64,000 nt of DNA from Acetilactobacillus jinshanensis (GTDB lineage Bacteria; Bacillota; Bacilli; Lactobacillales; Lactobacillaceae). Shown one piece after another: positions 17,841 through 26,433 of the stretch. The DNA lies in NCBI RefSeq assembly GCF_004359375.1, contig NZ_CP034726.1, positions 372,001 to 436,000 of the forward strand, in the 5' to 3' direction. A model generated the notes under the pieces. The model was not told the DNA's origin. It did no database searches and worked only from the letters and a program-made list of their open reading frames with translations. Numbering within the stretch: the stretch's first letter is position 1; every line of letters starts with the position of its first letter. The translations under genes and the position numbers were made by a program.

Positions 17841-18665
17841 ATGGCTAAAGTTAGTTTTGCTCAAATTAAAGCATTACGTGATGAAACTAATGTTGGAATC
17901 GTTGCCGTTAAAAAAGCATTAGATGCTGCTAATGGTGATAGTAAAAAGGCAATGGACATCTTGAGAAAACAGGGTGCTAAAAAGTCTGCTACCAAGAGTA
18001 ACAATAAGACTGAAAATGGTTTAGTTAACGTTGCTACAAAGGGTAACTTTGCTGTAATCGTTGAAGTTAACTGTGAAACTGATACCTTAACTGCTAACTC
18101 TGATTTTAAGGGCTTAGTTAAGTTAATCAGTGACGCAATCTTAGCTAATCAGCCTAAGACTGTCGATGATGTTCTAAAGTTATCATCTAAAGATGGTACT
18201 ATCAAAGACAGCATGAACCACATCATTCAGATTACTCATGAAAACATTAAGTTAAAGCGCTTTAAGTTACTTAAAAAGACCGATGATGATCACTTTGGTG
18301 CCTACGTTCATAATGGTGGTCAGATCGCTTCATTAGTTCTTTTAAACGGTGCTGATGATAACACTGCTGAAAACGTTGCAATGCATGTTGCTGCTATGGA
18401 CCCAACTTACATGAGCTCTAAAGATATTTCTGATAAAGACATGGCTCATGAAACTGCCGAATTAAAGAAAGAAGCTCTTAATTCTGGTAAGCCTGCCAAG
18501 ATCGTAAAGTTCATCGTTAAGGGCCGTATGAAAAAGCACTTATCACAGATTTGCTTAGCTGATCAGCAGTTCGTAATGGATGACAAGAAGACCGTTGCCC
18601 AGTACGTTGCTTCTAAAAAAGGTAAGTTAGCTGCCTTCGTTCGTTACCAAATTGGTGAAGACTAA
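17841..18665 (+). CDS. tsf: Elongation factor Ts, divergent exchange motifs
   Basis: A 274-residue guanine exchange factor for EF-Tu. Identity is clear from IKALRDETNVG...KKAL at the N-terminus, NCETD, HVAAMDP and the C-terminal IGE. Two contact regions are unusual: the lactobacillar VGMMDAKKAL segment reads VGIVAVKKAL (18-27), losing the Asp, and the TDFVA exchange motif reads TDTLT (80-84), losing the Phe that in E. coli (F81) inserts into EF-Tu. The gene is intact with a good GGGAGG site, so function is likely kept in altered form. Confidence 0.93.
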   Translation: MAKVSFAQIKALRDETNVGIVAVKKALDAANGDSKKAMDILRKQGAKKSATKSNNKTENGLVNVATKGNFAVIVEVNCETDTLTANSDFKGLVKLISDAILANQPKTVDDVLKLSSKDGTIKDSMNHIIQITHENIKLKRFKLLKKTDDDHFGAYVHNGGQIASLVLLNGADDNTAENVAMHVAAMDPTYMSSKDISDKDMAHETAELKKEALNSGKPAKIVKFIVKGRMKKHLSQICLADQQFVMDDKKTVAQYVASKKGKLAAFVRYQIGED

Positions 18666-18683
18666 TTTATTAATATTATGATT

Positions 18684-18722
18684 AAAGATGTGCCAGATAA
18701 TATTTTGGCACATCTTTTTTGT
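18684..18722 (+). terminator. tsf terminator
   Basis: A 12-bp stem (18684-18695 with 18706-18717) followed by TTTTTTG-type sequence. Confidence 0.9.
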
Positions 18723-18748
18723 TGTAAATGTTAATAATTAGCGTAGTA

Positions 18749-18757
18749 TGATAAAAT
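18749..18757 (+). promoter_or_regulatory. Extended -10 promoter for pyrH
   Basis: TGATAAAAT between the tsf terminator and pyrH, about 45 bases before the start codon; -35 unclear. Confidence 0.45.
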
Positions 18758-18799
18758 CAACGTAGATCTGTAGATTCTGTAGATAATGGAGGAAACATC

Positions 18800-19516
18800 T
18801 TGTCTGATTTAAAATATAAACGAATCGTTTTAAAAATAAGTGGTGAAGCCCTAGCCGGGGACCAAGGCTTAGGGATTAATCCTGACGTTATTAAAGCAAT
18901 TACTAAGAAAGTAAAGATTGCTTACCAAACCGGAATTCAAATTGCCATCGTTGTCGGCGGTGGTAACATGTGGCGAGGCGTTACCGGTGCCAAAGTTGGT
19001 ATGGAACGAAGCCGTGCTGATTACATCGGGATGTTAGCCACAATTATGAATAGTTTAGCTTTACAGGACGGTTTACGAGCAATTAATGTCCCAGCCTATG
19101 TTCAGACGTCGATTTCAATGAGACAGGTTGCTGAACCATATAACTTAGACACCGCTTTAAATCATCTTAATCACCATCAAGTTGTTATCTTTGGCGGTGG
19201 AATTGGTAATCCTTACTTCTCTACTGATACAACAGCTGTTCTTAGAGCTGCAGAAATTCACGCAGACGTCATTTTAATGGCTAAGAATGGAGTTGATGGT
19301 ATTTATTCAGCTGACCCTAACAAGGATCCAAAAGCCGTTAAATATAGCCATTTAAACTACGTTGATTTAATTAAAAAGAATCTTCAGGTGATGGATGCCA
19401 CAGCTAGTTCATTAGCAATGGAAAATCACATCCCGTTGATCGTATTTGATTTTAAAGCTGCTGACAATATTACTAAAATTATTAAAGGTGCTTCCGTCGG
19501 CACTCTTGTTGATTAA
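18800..19516 (+). CDS. pyrH: UMP kinase
   Basis: A 238-residue amino-acid-kinase-fold enzyme that makes UDP from UMP. It has the N-terminal [14 protein letters not shown], the [13 protein letters not shown] loop, [10 protein letters not shown] and the C-terminal DFKAADN. The TTG at 18800 follows TGGAGGAAA and matches the family length. It heads the pyrH-frr unit; frr begins 15 bases later. Confidence 0.97.
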   Translation: MSDLKYKRIVLKISGEALAGDQGLGINPDVIKAITKKVKIAYQTGIQIAIVVGGGNMWRGVTGAKVGMERSRADYIGMLATIMNSLALQDGLRAINVPAYVQTSISMRQVAEPYNLDTALNHLNHHQVVIFGGGIGNPYFSTDTTAVLRAAEIHADVILMAKNGVDGIYSADPNKDPKAVKYSHLNYVDLIKKNLQVMDATASSLAMENHIPLIVFDFKAADNITKIIKGASVGTLVD

Positions 19517-19531
19517 AGGAGACGGTTCGTT

Positions 19532-20095
19532 ATGTTAAATCCAAATAATCTTTTAAATGATAGTAAAAAGAAAATGCAAAAAGCCATCCGTAATTTAAAG
19601 CATACGTTAGGGACCGTAAGAGCGGGCCGTGCCAATGCCAGTATCTTATCCGGTGTTAAAGCTGAATATTACGGAGTTCCAACCCCGATTAGTCAGATGG
19701 CATCAATCACAACACCTGAACCAAGGGTCTTAACCATTAACCCATACGTTAAGAGTTCCTTAAAGAACATTGCCGAAGGGATCATGAAGGCTAACATTGG
19801 TCTTAATCCAACGAATGACGGTAGTGTAATTCGAATCATTATTCCTCAGTTAACTGATGAACGTCGTGATCAGTTATCTAAGAAGGTCAAAGCCATGGGT
19901 GAAGAAAGTAAAGTTACGATCCGTTACGTTCGTCGTGATGCCATGACCGCCATTAAAAAAGGTGATAAGAACAGTGACATCACCGATGATCAAATGCACC
20001 GGTTAGAAGATCAGGTTCAGAAGCTCACTAATCAATCGACTAAAGGTGTTGACGATGCCGTTAAAGCTAAGCAGCACGAAATTCAAACGGAATAA
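19532..20095 (+). CDS. frr: Ribosome recycling factor
   Basis: A 187-residue factor that splits post-termination ribosomes with EF-G. It shows the RRF pattern RAGRANASIL (about 30-39), YYGVPTPISQMASIT, PEPRVLTINPY, and the RNIRRDA-like VRRDAM segment. AAAGGAGA precedes the ATG. It is usually followed directly by uppS; here an extra gene intervenes. Confidence 0.97.
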   Translation: MLNPNNLLNDSKKKMQKAIRNLKHTLGTVRAGRANASILSGVKAEYYGVPTPISQMASITTPEPRVLTINPYVKSSLKNIAEGIMKANIGLNPTNDGSVIRIIIPQLTDERRDQLSKKVKAMGEESKVTIRYVRRDAMTAIKKGDKNSDITDDQMHRLEDQVQKLTNQSTKGVDDAVKAKQHEIQTE

Positions 20096-20126
20096 TACGT
20101 TAGATAACGAAAGGGTTTAGAGTAAA

Positions 20127-20546
20127 TTGGCTAATAAGCAACACATACTTGAGATCACGCCAGGCTCATCCAAATTTAATAACATGGTGTTTCAGATCAC
20201 CAAGCCGATGAGTGATACCTTGCTTCAAGCAATGGATTATAAAGGTCGACATTTACAAGAAATCCAAAAGGGGATTTTTGTAATGCCGATTTACGTAAAA
20301 GGTAAATTCAATTTGTTTATGATTGTAGGTCGCTTGGTCGCAAAAGACTGGGTCGCTGCTTTTTCACTTGCAAAAGTTAAGCATCATAAAGATGTTACCG
20401 CAGTTACTGATTTATCAGATCCGTTCCCAACGGGGATGGGTTTGAACATGCTTGGATCAAGAAGCCCTAAATCAGCTGATCATGTATTAAAATATTTCCA
20501 GACGCTAATTGAAGCCAAGTACGGTAAATGGCGTTTAGTTAAATAA
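20127..20546 (+). CDS. Hypothetical protein inserted between frr and uppS
   Basis: A 139-residue protein with a TTG start. The AAAGGG site is about 12 bases upstream, longer than usual. No signal peptide or clear membrane helix; one hydrophobic strand, KFNLFMIVGRLV (about 59-70), and a Gly-rich FPTGMGLNMLGSRSP segment. Codon use resembles its neighbours, so no sign of recent transfer. I do not recognise the family. Its placement in a very conserved gene pair suggests a lineage-specific gene. Confidence 0.6.
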   Translation: MANKQHILEITPGSSKFNNMVFQITKPMSDTLLQAMDYKGRHLQEIQKGIFVMPIYVKGKFNLFMIVGRLVAKDWVAAFSLAKVKHHKDVTAVTDLSDPFPTGMGLNMLGSRSPKSADHVLKYFQTLIEAKYGKWRLVK

Positions 20547-20571
20547 TTTAGAGAGAAAGAGTTTTTAATAG

Positions 20572-21315
20572 ATGTTACATACTGATGAACGTGAACTAGA
20601 CCCTAATAATATTCCTAAACACGTTGCCATTATTATGGACGGTAACGGTCGCTGGGCTCATAAGCGTCATTTACCTAGAATTGCTGGACATCATCAAGGA
20701 ATGGAAGCCATTAAAGGCGTTGCTTCTGCCGCTGGTCATTTAGGGATTAAAGTTTTGACGCTATATGCATTTTCAACGGAAAACTGGAAACGGCCCAGTA
20801 AAGAAGTCAAATACATTATGAGTTTGCCACAAAAGTTTTTTAACACTTTTGTACCGCAGTTGATTCATGATAATGTCCGAGTCCATGTAATGGGCTATAC
20901 AGATAAGATCCCAGCATCCACTCAAAAAGCTATTAATAAAGCTGTTCAGGATACATCCCAGTGTACTGGAATGATCCTGAATTTTGCCGTTAATTATGGT
21001 GGCCAGGATGAAATCGTTACCGCAACCAAGAACATTGCGCAAGAGGTTAAAAATAACCAGATTAAGATTAGTGATATTACACCTAAATATTTTGCTAAAC
21101 ATTTAATGACCGGCTTTTTGGGTAAGTATGCTAACCCGGATCTGTTAATTCGAACCAGTGGTGAACAACGGATCTCTAACTTTTTGCTTTGGCAATTAGC
21201 TTATAGTGAATTTCTGTTTCGTCCTGAATACTGGCCGGATTTCAACAAGGATCTATTAGTCGACTCAATATATCAATATCAACAAAGACATCGTCGCTTT
21301 GGCGGCCTTAAATAA
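20572..21315 (+). CDS. uppS: Isoprenyl (undecaprenyl) pyrophosphate synthase
   Basis: A 247-residue cis-prenyltransferase that builds the C55 carrier lipid for peptidoglycan and wall polymers. It has the catalytic MDGNGRWA (with Asp, about 23), TLYAFSTENWKRP, VNYGGQDE, and the C-terminal LIRTSGEQRISNFLLWQ. The carrier it makes would also serve the wall-polymer clusters in this window. cdsA follows at once. Confidence 0.97.
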   Translation: MLHTDERELDPNNIPKHVAIIMDGNGRWAHKRHLPRIAGHHQGMEAIKGVASAAGHLGIKVLTLYAFSTENWKRPSKEVKYIMSLPQKFFNTFVPQLIHDNVRVHVMGYTDKIPASTQKAINKAVQDTSQCTGMILNFAVNYGGQDEIVTATKNIAQEVKNNQIKISDITPKYFAKHLMTGFLGKYANPDLLIRTSGEQRISNFLLWQLAYSEFLFRPEYWPDFNKDLLVDSIYQYQQRHRRFGGLK

Positions 21316-21334
21316 TTTTAAGAGGTTTTTAATT

Positions 21335-22123
21335 ATGAAAAAAAGATTGATTACGGCAATCGTTGCCTTATTAATTTTTATTCCACTTGTAATTTATGGT
21401 GGTTCGCCGTTAACGTTCTTGGCATATTTCTTAGGGTTAACTGCTACCGTTGAAATTTTAATTATGGACAAACGAATCTTAGTTTCACCGGAAGCCATTA
21501 TTGCGTACATTGCGGTAATTATTTTGATAACTCCGGACCGTTGGTTTAGTTCTTTACCGTCATTTTTAAATCAGACTTTTTTGTTTTACGTGATGGTAAT
21601 GCTGTTGTTATTACGAATGGTCTTTACTAAGAACCTTTTCTCGTTTTCGGATGCCGGTGTGATTGCGGTAACCGCTCTTTACATCGGGATGGGCTTCCAT
21701 TACTTCCTTAATGCTAGAATTGATGGCATCGACACCATTTTCTATGCATTGTTTATTGTCTGGTCAACCGATACCGGTGCTTACCTAATTGGTAAAAAAT
21801 TCGGTACGCATCGTTTAGCACCACACATTAGTCCACATAAGACATGGGAAGGTTCATTTGGTGGCTCAATTCTTGCCATGATTGTCGGCACGATTTGGTT
21901 ATATTACTTCCCAGTCCATGCTTACGGTTTTGTCACCATGTTTATCATTACGATCTTCCTTTCGATCGTCAGTCAATTTGGTGATTTAGTTGAATCGGCA
22001 ATTAAGCGTCATTATGGCGTAAAGGATTCTGGTAAAATCTTACCCGGTCACGGTGGAATTTTAGATCGATTTGATAGTTTACTGTTTGTATTACCGGTCT
22101 TACATCTGTTAGGTATTATTTAA
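21335..22123 (+). CDS. cdsA: Phosphatidate cytidylyltransferase
   Basis: A 262-residue polytopic membrane enzyme that makes CDP-diacylglycerol for phospholipid synthesis. It has about eight hydrophobic helices and the CDP-DAG synthase signature SPHKTWEGSFGG followed by SAIKRHYGVKDSGKILPGHGGILDRFDS. The ATG at 21335 follows AAGAGG; an upstream ATG overlapping uppS lacks a site and is not used. Confidence 0.95.
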   Translation: MKKRLITAIVALLIFIPLVIYGGSPLTFLAYFLGLTATVEILIMDKRILVSPEAIIAYIAVIILITPDRWFSSLPSFLNQTFLFYVMVMLLLLRMVFTKNLFSFSDAGVIAVTALYIGMGFHYFLNARIDGIDTIFYALFIVWSTDTGAYLIGKKFGTHRLAPHISPHKTWEGSFGGSILAMIVGTIWLYYFPVHAYGFVTMFIITIFLSIVSQFGDLVESAIKRHYGVKDSGKILPGHGGILDRFDSLLFVLPVLHLLGII

Positions 22124-22144
22124 GTTTAGAAGGTAATCTCGATA

Positions 22145-23419
22145 ATGATCTCTACAATAATAGCCTTTATAATTATTTTTGGGATCCTAGTGATCGTTCA
22201 CGAATTTGGCCACTTCATCGTTGCGAAGAAGTCGGGAATTATGGTTCGTGAATTTTCGGTCGGAATGGGGCCCAAAATATTTTATCATCGGTATAACGGC
22301 ACAACATATACCTTGCGATTATTGCCATTAGGCGGTTACGTCAGAATGGCGGGCAGTGCTGATGACGATAACGAAGAAATGCGTCCTGGGCGTGCCGTTA
22401 ATTTAAAACTAGGAACTAACGGTTTAGTCCAGTCAATCAATACCAGTAACAAACACATGTTATTTAAGGGGTTACCGATAGAGGTCGTTAAATCTGATTT
22501 AGAGCATCAATTAACCATTACCGGTTACGTAAATGGTGATGAAAATCATTTAAAGACGTTTAATGTTGACCATGACGCCACGATTGTTGAACAGGATGGT
22601 ACTGAAGTCCAGATTGCACCAGCTGATGTTCAATATGAGACAGCAAGTGTGTCCAAGAAATTGATGACTAATTTTGCCGGTGTTTTTAACAACGTCTTAT
22701 TAGCGGTAATTGTTTATATGCTGCTATCCTTTGTTCAGGGTGGCGTATTAACGAATTCCAATCAGGTTAATGTTTTACCCCATAATTCCGTTGCTAGGGA
22801 TGCTGGGATTCAAAATGGTGATCGAATTATATCGATTGACCATCATAAGACACCGAATTGGATTGGTCTTCAAAAACAAATCGCAACTCGACCACATCAA
22901 AAAATTAATCTAATGATTAAACGTGATCATCACGTTAAGACACTATCGTTTACAACTAAGTCAAGAGTTATTAGCCACAAACGATACGGGATGATTGGTA
23001 TTGAGCAGACGTTAGACCATAGTGTCAGTGCCAAATTGATTTCTGGCTTTACTCAGACTTGGAGCATGACTGAACAACTGTTCCATGCGTTAGGCCACAT
23101 GATCTTTGGTCACTTTAGTTTAAATGATTTAGGCGGACCCGTTGCCATTTTTGCAACGACGTCACAAGCCGCTAAATTAGGGATTACAGGTCTATTGCAA
23201 TTCTTAGCATTTTTATCAATTAACCTTGCAATTATGAACCTGTTACCAATTCCAGCTTTAGATGGTGGTAAAATAATACTGAACCTTATTCAGGCCATTC
23301 GTCGTCGTCCTGTATCTGAAAATGTTGAAGCCACCATTACGTTAATTGGCTTTGCTCTGATCTTAGTCTTAATGGTGTTAGTGACCTGGAATGATATTGA
23401 ACGCTATTTTATTCATTGA
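22145..23419 (+). CDS. rseP: RIP metalloprotease RseP family
   Basis: A 424-residue site-2-type intramembrane protease. The HEFGH zinc motif is in the first helix (about 19-23). A PDZ domain follows (about 200-285), and the third-ligand motif reads LLPIPALDGG near residue 375. The substrate is unknown here; homologues cleave anti-sigma factors or signal-peptide remnants. It is in the usual cdsA-rseP-proS order. Confidence 0.95.
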   Translation: MISTIIAFIIIFGILVIVHEFGHFIVAKKSGIMVREFSVGMGPKIFYHRYNGTTYTLRLLPLGGYVRMAGSADDDNEEMRPGRAVNLKLGTNGLVQSINTSNKHMLFKGLPIEVVKSDLEHQLTITGYVNGDENHLKTFNVDHDATIVEQDGTEVQIAPADVQYETASVSKKLMTNFAGVFNNVLLAVIVYMLLSFVQGGVLTNSNQVNVLPHNSVARDAGIQNGDRIISIDHHKTPNWIGLQKQIATRPHQKINLMIKRDHHVKTLSFTTKSRVISHKRYGMIGIEQTLDHSVSAKLISGFTQTWSMTEQLFHALGHMIFGHFSLNDLGGPVAIFATTSQAAKLGITGLLQFLAFLSINLAIMNLLPIPALDGGKIILNLIQAIRRRPVSENVEATITLIGFALILVLMVLVTWNDIERYFIH

Positions 23420-23453
23420 TATTAATTAAAAGTAAATTAGGGAGCGCTATTTT

Positions 23454-25169
23454 ATGAGACAATCCAAAATGTTAATCCCGACGTTAAAGCAGAACCCGAA
23501 AGGTGCCGTTGCTTTAAGTCATATTATGATGTTACGAGGTGGCTATATCCATCAGGTTTCTGCTGGTATATATGCCTACTTGCCATTGGCTTATCGGGTT
23601 CTTGAAAAGATTGAAAAGATTATTAATGACGAAATGCAGAAGATTGGTGCCATTCGAATGTTGGTACCAACCTTATTACCCGCTAAGTTATGGAAAGAAT
23701 CCGGCCGTTTAAGTACTTACGGACCCGAATTATTTAAGTTAAAGAACCGTCGTGGTACTGAATATATCTTAGGACCAACCCATGAAGAAACCTTTACGGC
23801 TTTAATTCGTGATACCGTTAATTCCTATAAAGATTTACCATTAATTCTTTATCAAATCCAGTCTAAGTTCCGTGATGAAAACCGTCCTCGTTATGGCTTA
23901 TTACGAGGCCGTGAATTTCTTATGAAGGATGCTTATTCATTCTCCTTAAATGATAAAGATTTAGACCGAATCTATCACAATATGGATGTCGCTTATCGAA
24001 AGATTTTTGATAAGATGCAGTTACACTACCGACCAATCATTGGTAACGGTGGTGCCATGGGCGGATCTGATTCACAAGAATTCTCCGCTCCAGCTAAAGT
24101 TGGTGAAGATACCATCGTTTATTCTGATAAGGGTGATTATCAAGCTAACTTAGAAATGGCTACTAGTAAGTGCATTGCTAAAAAGCCTGACGTTGCACCA
24201 AAGAAATTAGTTAAGAAATCTTGTCCTAACACCAAGACGATTAAGAAGTTAGCTAAGTTCTTAAAGGTTGAACCAAAACAGATTATCAAGAGTGTTCTCT
24301 TTATTGCTAATAAGAAGAAACCAGTCTTGGTATTAGTTCGTGGTGACCATGATGTTAACCCAACTAAGATCCAGAACTTCTTAGGCGCTGACTTCTTAGA
24401 CTTAGCTACTCCTAGCCAGATTAAAAAGCTTGTGGGCTGTGTACCTGGTTACGTAGGCCCAGTTAATACTAACGTCAAGATTTTAGCTGATGATTACGTT
24501 AAGTACATGGTTAATACCGTTGCTGGTGCTAATGAAAATGACTATGATTACGTCAACGTCAACCCAGGCCGTGACTTTAAGGTTGATGCTTATGGTGACT
24601 TCCGTCTAGCTAAGGAAGGCGACGTTGCACCAAACGGTGTTGGTCATTTGAAGTTTACACCAGGAATTGAAATTGCCCATATCTTTAAGTTAGGCACTCG
24701 TTATTCTAAAGATTTAGGTGCTACCGTTTTGAACGAAAATGGTAAGCGAGTACCAGTTATTATGGGATGTTACGGAATTGGTGTAAGTCGTTTACTTTCA
24801 GCAATTGCTGAACAGCAGTCTGATGATAATGGCTTAGTATGGCCAATTTCAGTTGCTCCGTTTGATATTCATATCATTCCAGTTAACGTTAAGAATGATG
24901 TTCAAATGAACTTGGCATTATCCTTAGATAAACAATTAACTAAGGATGGCTATGAAGTCTTACTTGATGACCGAAAGAAGCGTGCTGGTGTTAAGTTCGC
25001 TGATTCTGATTTAATCGGAATCCCATTAAGAATTACCGTTGGCCGTGACGCTAAACAAGGTGTCGTTGAAGTTAAGATCAGAAAGACCGGCGAAACGGTA
25101 AAGGTTCGTAAAGACGAACTAGAAAACACCATTCCAATCTTTAGAAAAGAATTAAGTAATAACAAGTAA
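23454..25169 (+). CDS. proS: Prolyl-tRNA synthetase
   Basis: A 571-residue class II synthetase of the bacterial type with an editing insertion (about 225-390). Motif 1 and the N-terminal RQSKMLIPTLKQNPKGA are typical. Motif 2 is FRDENRPRYGLLRGREFLMKD (written here only as a landmark around 140-160), and motif 3 is GCYGIGVSRLLSA. GGGAGCG precedes the ATG. The N-terminal polC gene follows 38 bases later. Confidence 0.96.
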   Translation: MRQSKMLIPTLKQNPKGAVALSHIMMLRGGYIHQVSAGIYAYLPLAYRVLEKIEKIINDEMQKIGAIRMLVPTLLPAKLWKESGRLSTYGPELFKLKNRRGTEYILGPTHEETFTALIRDTVNSYKDLPLILYQIQSKFRDENRPRYGLLRGREFLMKDAYSFSLNDKDLDRIYHNMDVAYRKIFDKMQLHYRPIIGNGGAMGGSDSQEFSAPAKVGEDTIVYSDKGDYQANLEMATSKCIAKKPDVAPKKLVKKSCPNTKTIKKLAKFLKVEPKQIIKSVLFIANKKKPVLVLVRGDHDVNPTKIQNFLGADFLDLATPSQIKKLVGCVPGYVGPVNTNVKILADDYVKYMVNTVAGANENDYDYVNVNPGRDFKVDAYGDFRLAKEGDVAPNGVGHLKFTPGIEIAHIFKLGTRYSKDLGATVLNENGKRVPVIMGCYGIGVSRLLSAIAEQQSDDNGLVWPISVAPFDIHIIPVNVKNDVQMNLALSLDKQLTKDGYEVLLDDRKKRAGVKFADSDLIGIPLRITVGRDAKQGVVEVKIRKTGETVKVRKDELENTIPIFRKELSNNK

Positions 25170-25207
25170 AAATTCGTTAAGCATATCATATTTAGGAGGA
25201 TTGCAAC

Positions 25208-25822
25208 GTGGCCTCGTATCAGCATGATTTATTTAAGAAGCTAATCGAAAAATTACAGTTAACGACTCCATCTGCGCAAAAAGCTTTGCAGGACGGTTTG
25301 CTAACCGAATTAGTTATTCATGATCGATCCAATTTGTGGTCTTTTCAAATTACGTTGGCTTCGATTATGCCTTATAAGATATTTCAAGATTTTATGCAAC
25401 GTCTGCATAACGTCTTTGCCGGTTCATCTTTAAAGGTTACGTTCCATATTGACCAGCCTAAGGTTACCGATTCTTTGATTAAGGATTATTGGCTATGGGT
25501 CGTTAATAATTGCCATCTTTCATCAATCCTAAAGCAACAGCTAGCCAAAAACAGTCAGCTTAAAGTCACTAACGGTCAAGTATCACTAGATACCAAAGAA
25601 AGATCTCTTCGCAGTTTCTTAATGGACGGTGCTTTAGTTGATCTTGAAGATACGTATCATCAACTAGGCTTTCCGAATTTTAAGATTCATGTTGCTGGCG
25701 TTAGTTCTAAAAGGAATTTGCCGACTCAAGTTGTTGATTTTCCGATTAAGAAAACCAAGAGTGACGTTAAATTAGCTCGTGAAGCCGTTAAAGCCTTAGA
25801 TAACGACGAAAAGCCCAAATAA
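25208..25822 (+). CDS. polC: PolC N-terminal domain only (split or truncated polC)
   Basis: A 204-residue protein in the standard polC slot between proS and rimP. It matches the PolC N-terminal domain across its length: LVIHDRSNLWSFQITLASIMPYKIF, LIKDYWLWVV, YHQLGFPNFKIHV and a Lys-rich linker ending EAVKALDNDEKPK. PolC is normally about 1,430 residues with OB, PHP, exonuclease and polymerase parts; none follows here in any frame, as rimP begins 120 bases later. The GTG has a strong AGGAGG. Clean coding and a stop at a domain boundary favour a functional stand-alone protein over decay. The catalytic part must lie elsewhere or be a lost or misassembled segment. Confidence 0.88.
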   Translation: MASYQHDLFKKLIEKLQLTTPSAQKALQDGLLTELVIHDRSNLWSFQITLASIMPYKIFQDFMQRLHNVFAGSSLKVTFHIDQPKVTDSLIKDYWLWVVNNCHLSSILKQQLAKNSQLKVTNGQVSLDTKERSLRSFLMDGALVDLEDTYHQLGFPNFKIHVAGVSSKRNLPTQVVDFPIKKTKSDVKLAREAVKALDNDEKPK

Positions 25823-25834
25823 TTAAGGGATCGT

Positions 25835-25863
25835 TTGTTATTAGATAGTGGATATGATATGAT
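25835..25863 (+). promoter_or_regulatory. rimP operon promoter
   Basis: TTGTTA (25835-25840), 17 bases, then TATGAT (25858-25863) with an upstream TGA making an extended -10. It lies directly after the polC fragment and predicts a start near 25870, just upstream of a terminator-like hairpin. Confidence 0.65.
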
Positions 25864-25886
25864 TTAATTGAAATAGAAACTCGGTA

Positions 25887-25917
25887 AAAGAGTGAGCAGA
25901 AATGCTCGCTCTTTTTA
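25887..25917 (+). terminator. Terminator/attenuator in the rimP leader
   Basis: A 10-bp stem with one wobble (25889-25898 with 25903-25912), GAAA loop, then TTTTATT. It lies between the proposed promoter and rimP, so it would act on the nusA operon leader as well as end upstream transcripts. In B. subtilis nusA expression is autoregulated by attenuation in this leader; the same may hold here. Confidence 0.75.
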
Positions 25918-25942
25918 TTGGGCTCTTTAGGAGGGTTACGTG

Positions 25943-26419
25943 ATGAACAAAGTTGAAAAGATTGTCACTAACTTATTGCAACCGATTTTAAAAGATCTTC
26001 ATTTTAGTTTATATGATGTAAATTATTCGAAAAAAGGCCCTAAGTGGTACTTAAGCGTTTATGTCGATAAGCCCGCAGGCGGGATTTCGATTAATGATTG
26101 TGCGAAAGTTAGTGACAAGCTGGGAATGAAATTAGATAGTTTAGACCCGGATCCAATTCCACACGCCTATAATTTAGACGTTTCTTCTCCCGGTGCCGAA
26201 CGTCCTCTTAAAAAGCCTCAAGATTTTAAGAGCGCCATTAATCGATATGTACACGTTACGTTGTACTACCCAATTAAGAATCGAAAAATGTATGAAGGAT
26301 ATTTACAGAGCTATGATTCTAAGGATTTAGTCATTAAATATAATGACATGAGCGTTATGAGAGACGTTAAAATTCCTAGGAAAGCAATTGCCTTAGCTCG
26401 TTTAGCGGTTAAGTTATAA
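25943..26419 (+). CDS. rimP: Ribosome maturation factor RimP
   Basis: A 158-residue 30S assembly factor. It shows the YDVNYSKKGPKWYLSVYVDKP, SDKLG and LDVSSPGAERPL motifs of the family. The ATG at 25943 is favoured over a GTG three bases earlier by its distance from AGGAGGG. It heads a six-gene run through rbfA. Confidence 0.95.
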   Translation: MNKVEKIVTNLLQPILKDLHFSLYDVNYSKKGPKWYLSVYVDKPAGGISINDCAKVSDKLGMKLDSLDPDPIPHAYNLDVSSPGAERPLKKPQDFKSAINRYVHVTLYYPIKNRKMYEGYLQSYDSKDLVIKYNDMSVMRDVKIPRKAIALARLAVKL

Positions 26420-26433
26420 AAGGAGATTCCATA

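Noticed and set aside
25823-25942. Continuation of polC after a frameshift
   Set aside because: The 120 bases to rimP contain a promoter and a terminator hairpin in place of coding sequence, and no PolC-like peptide in any frame.
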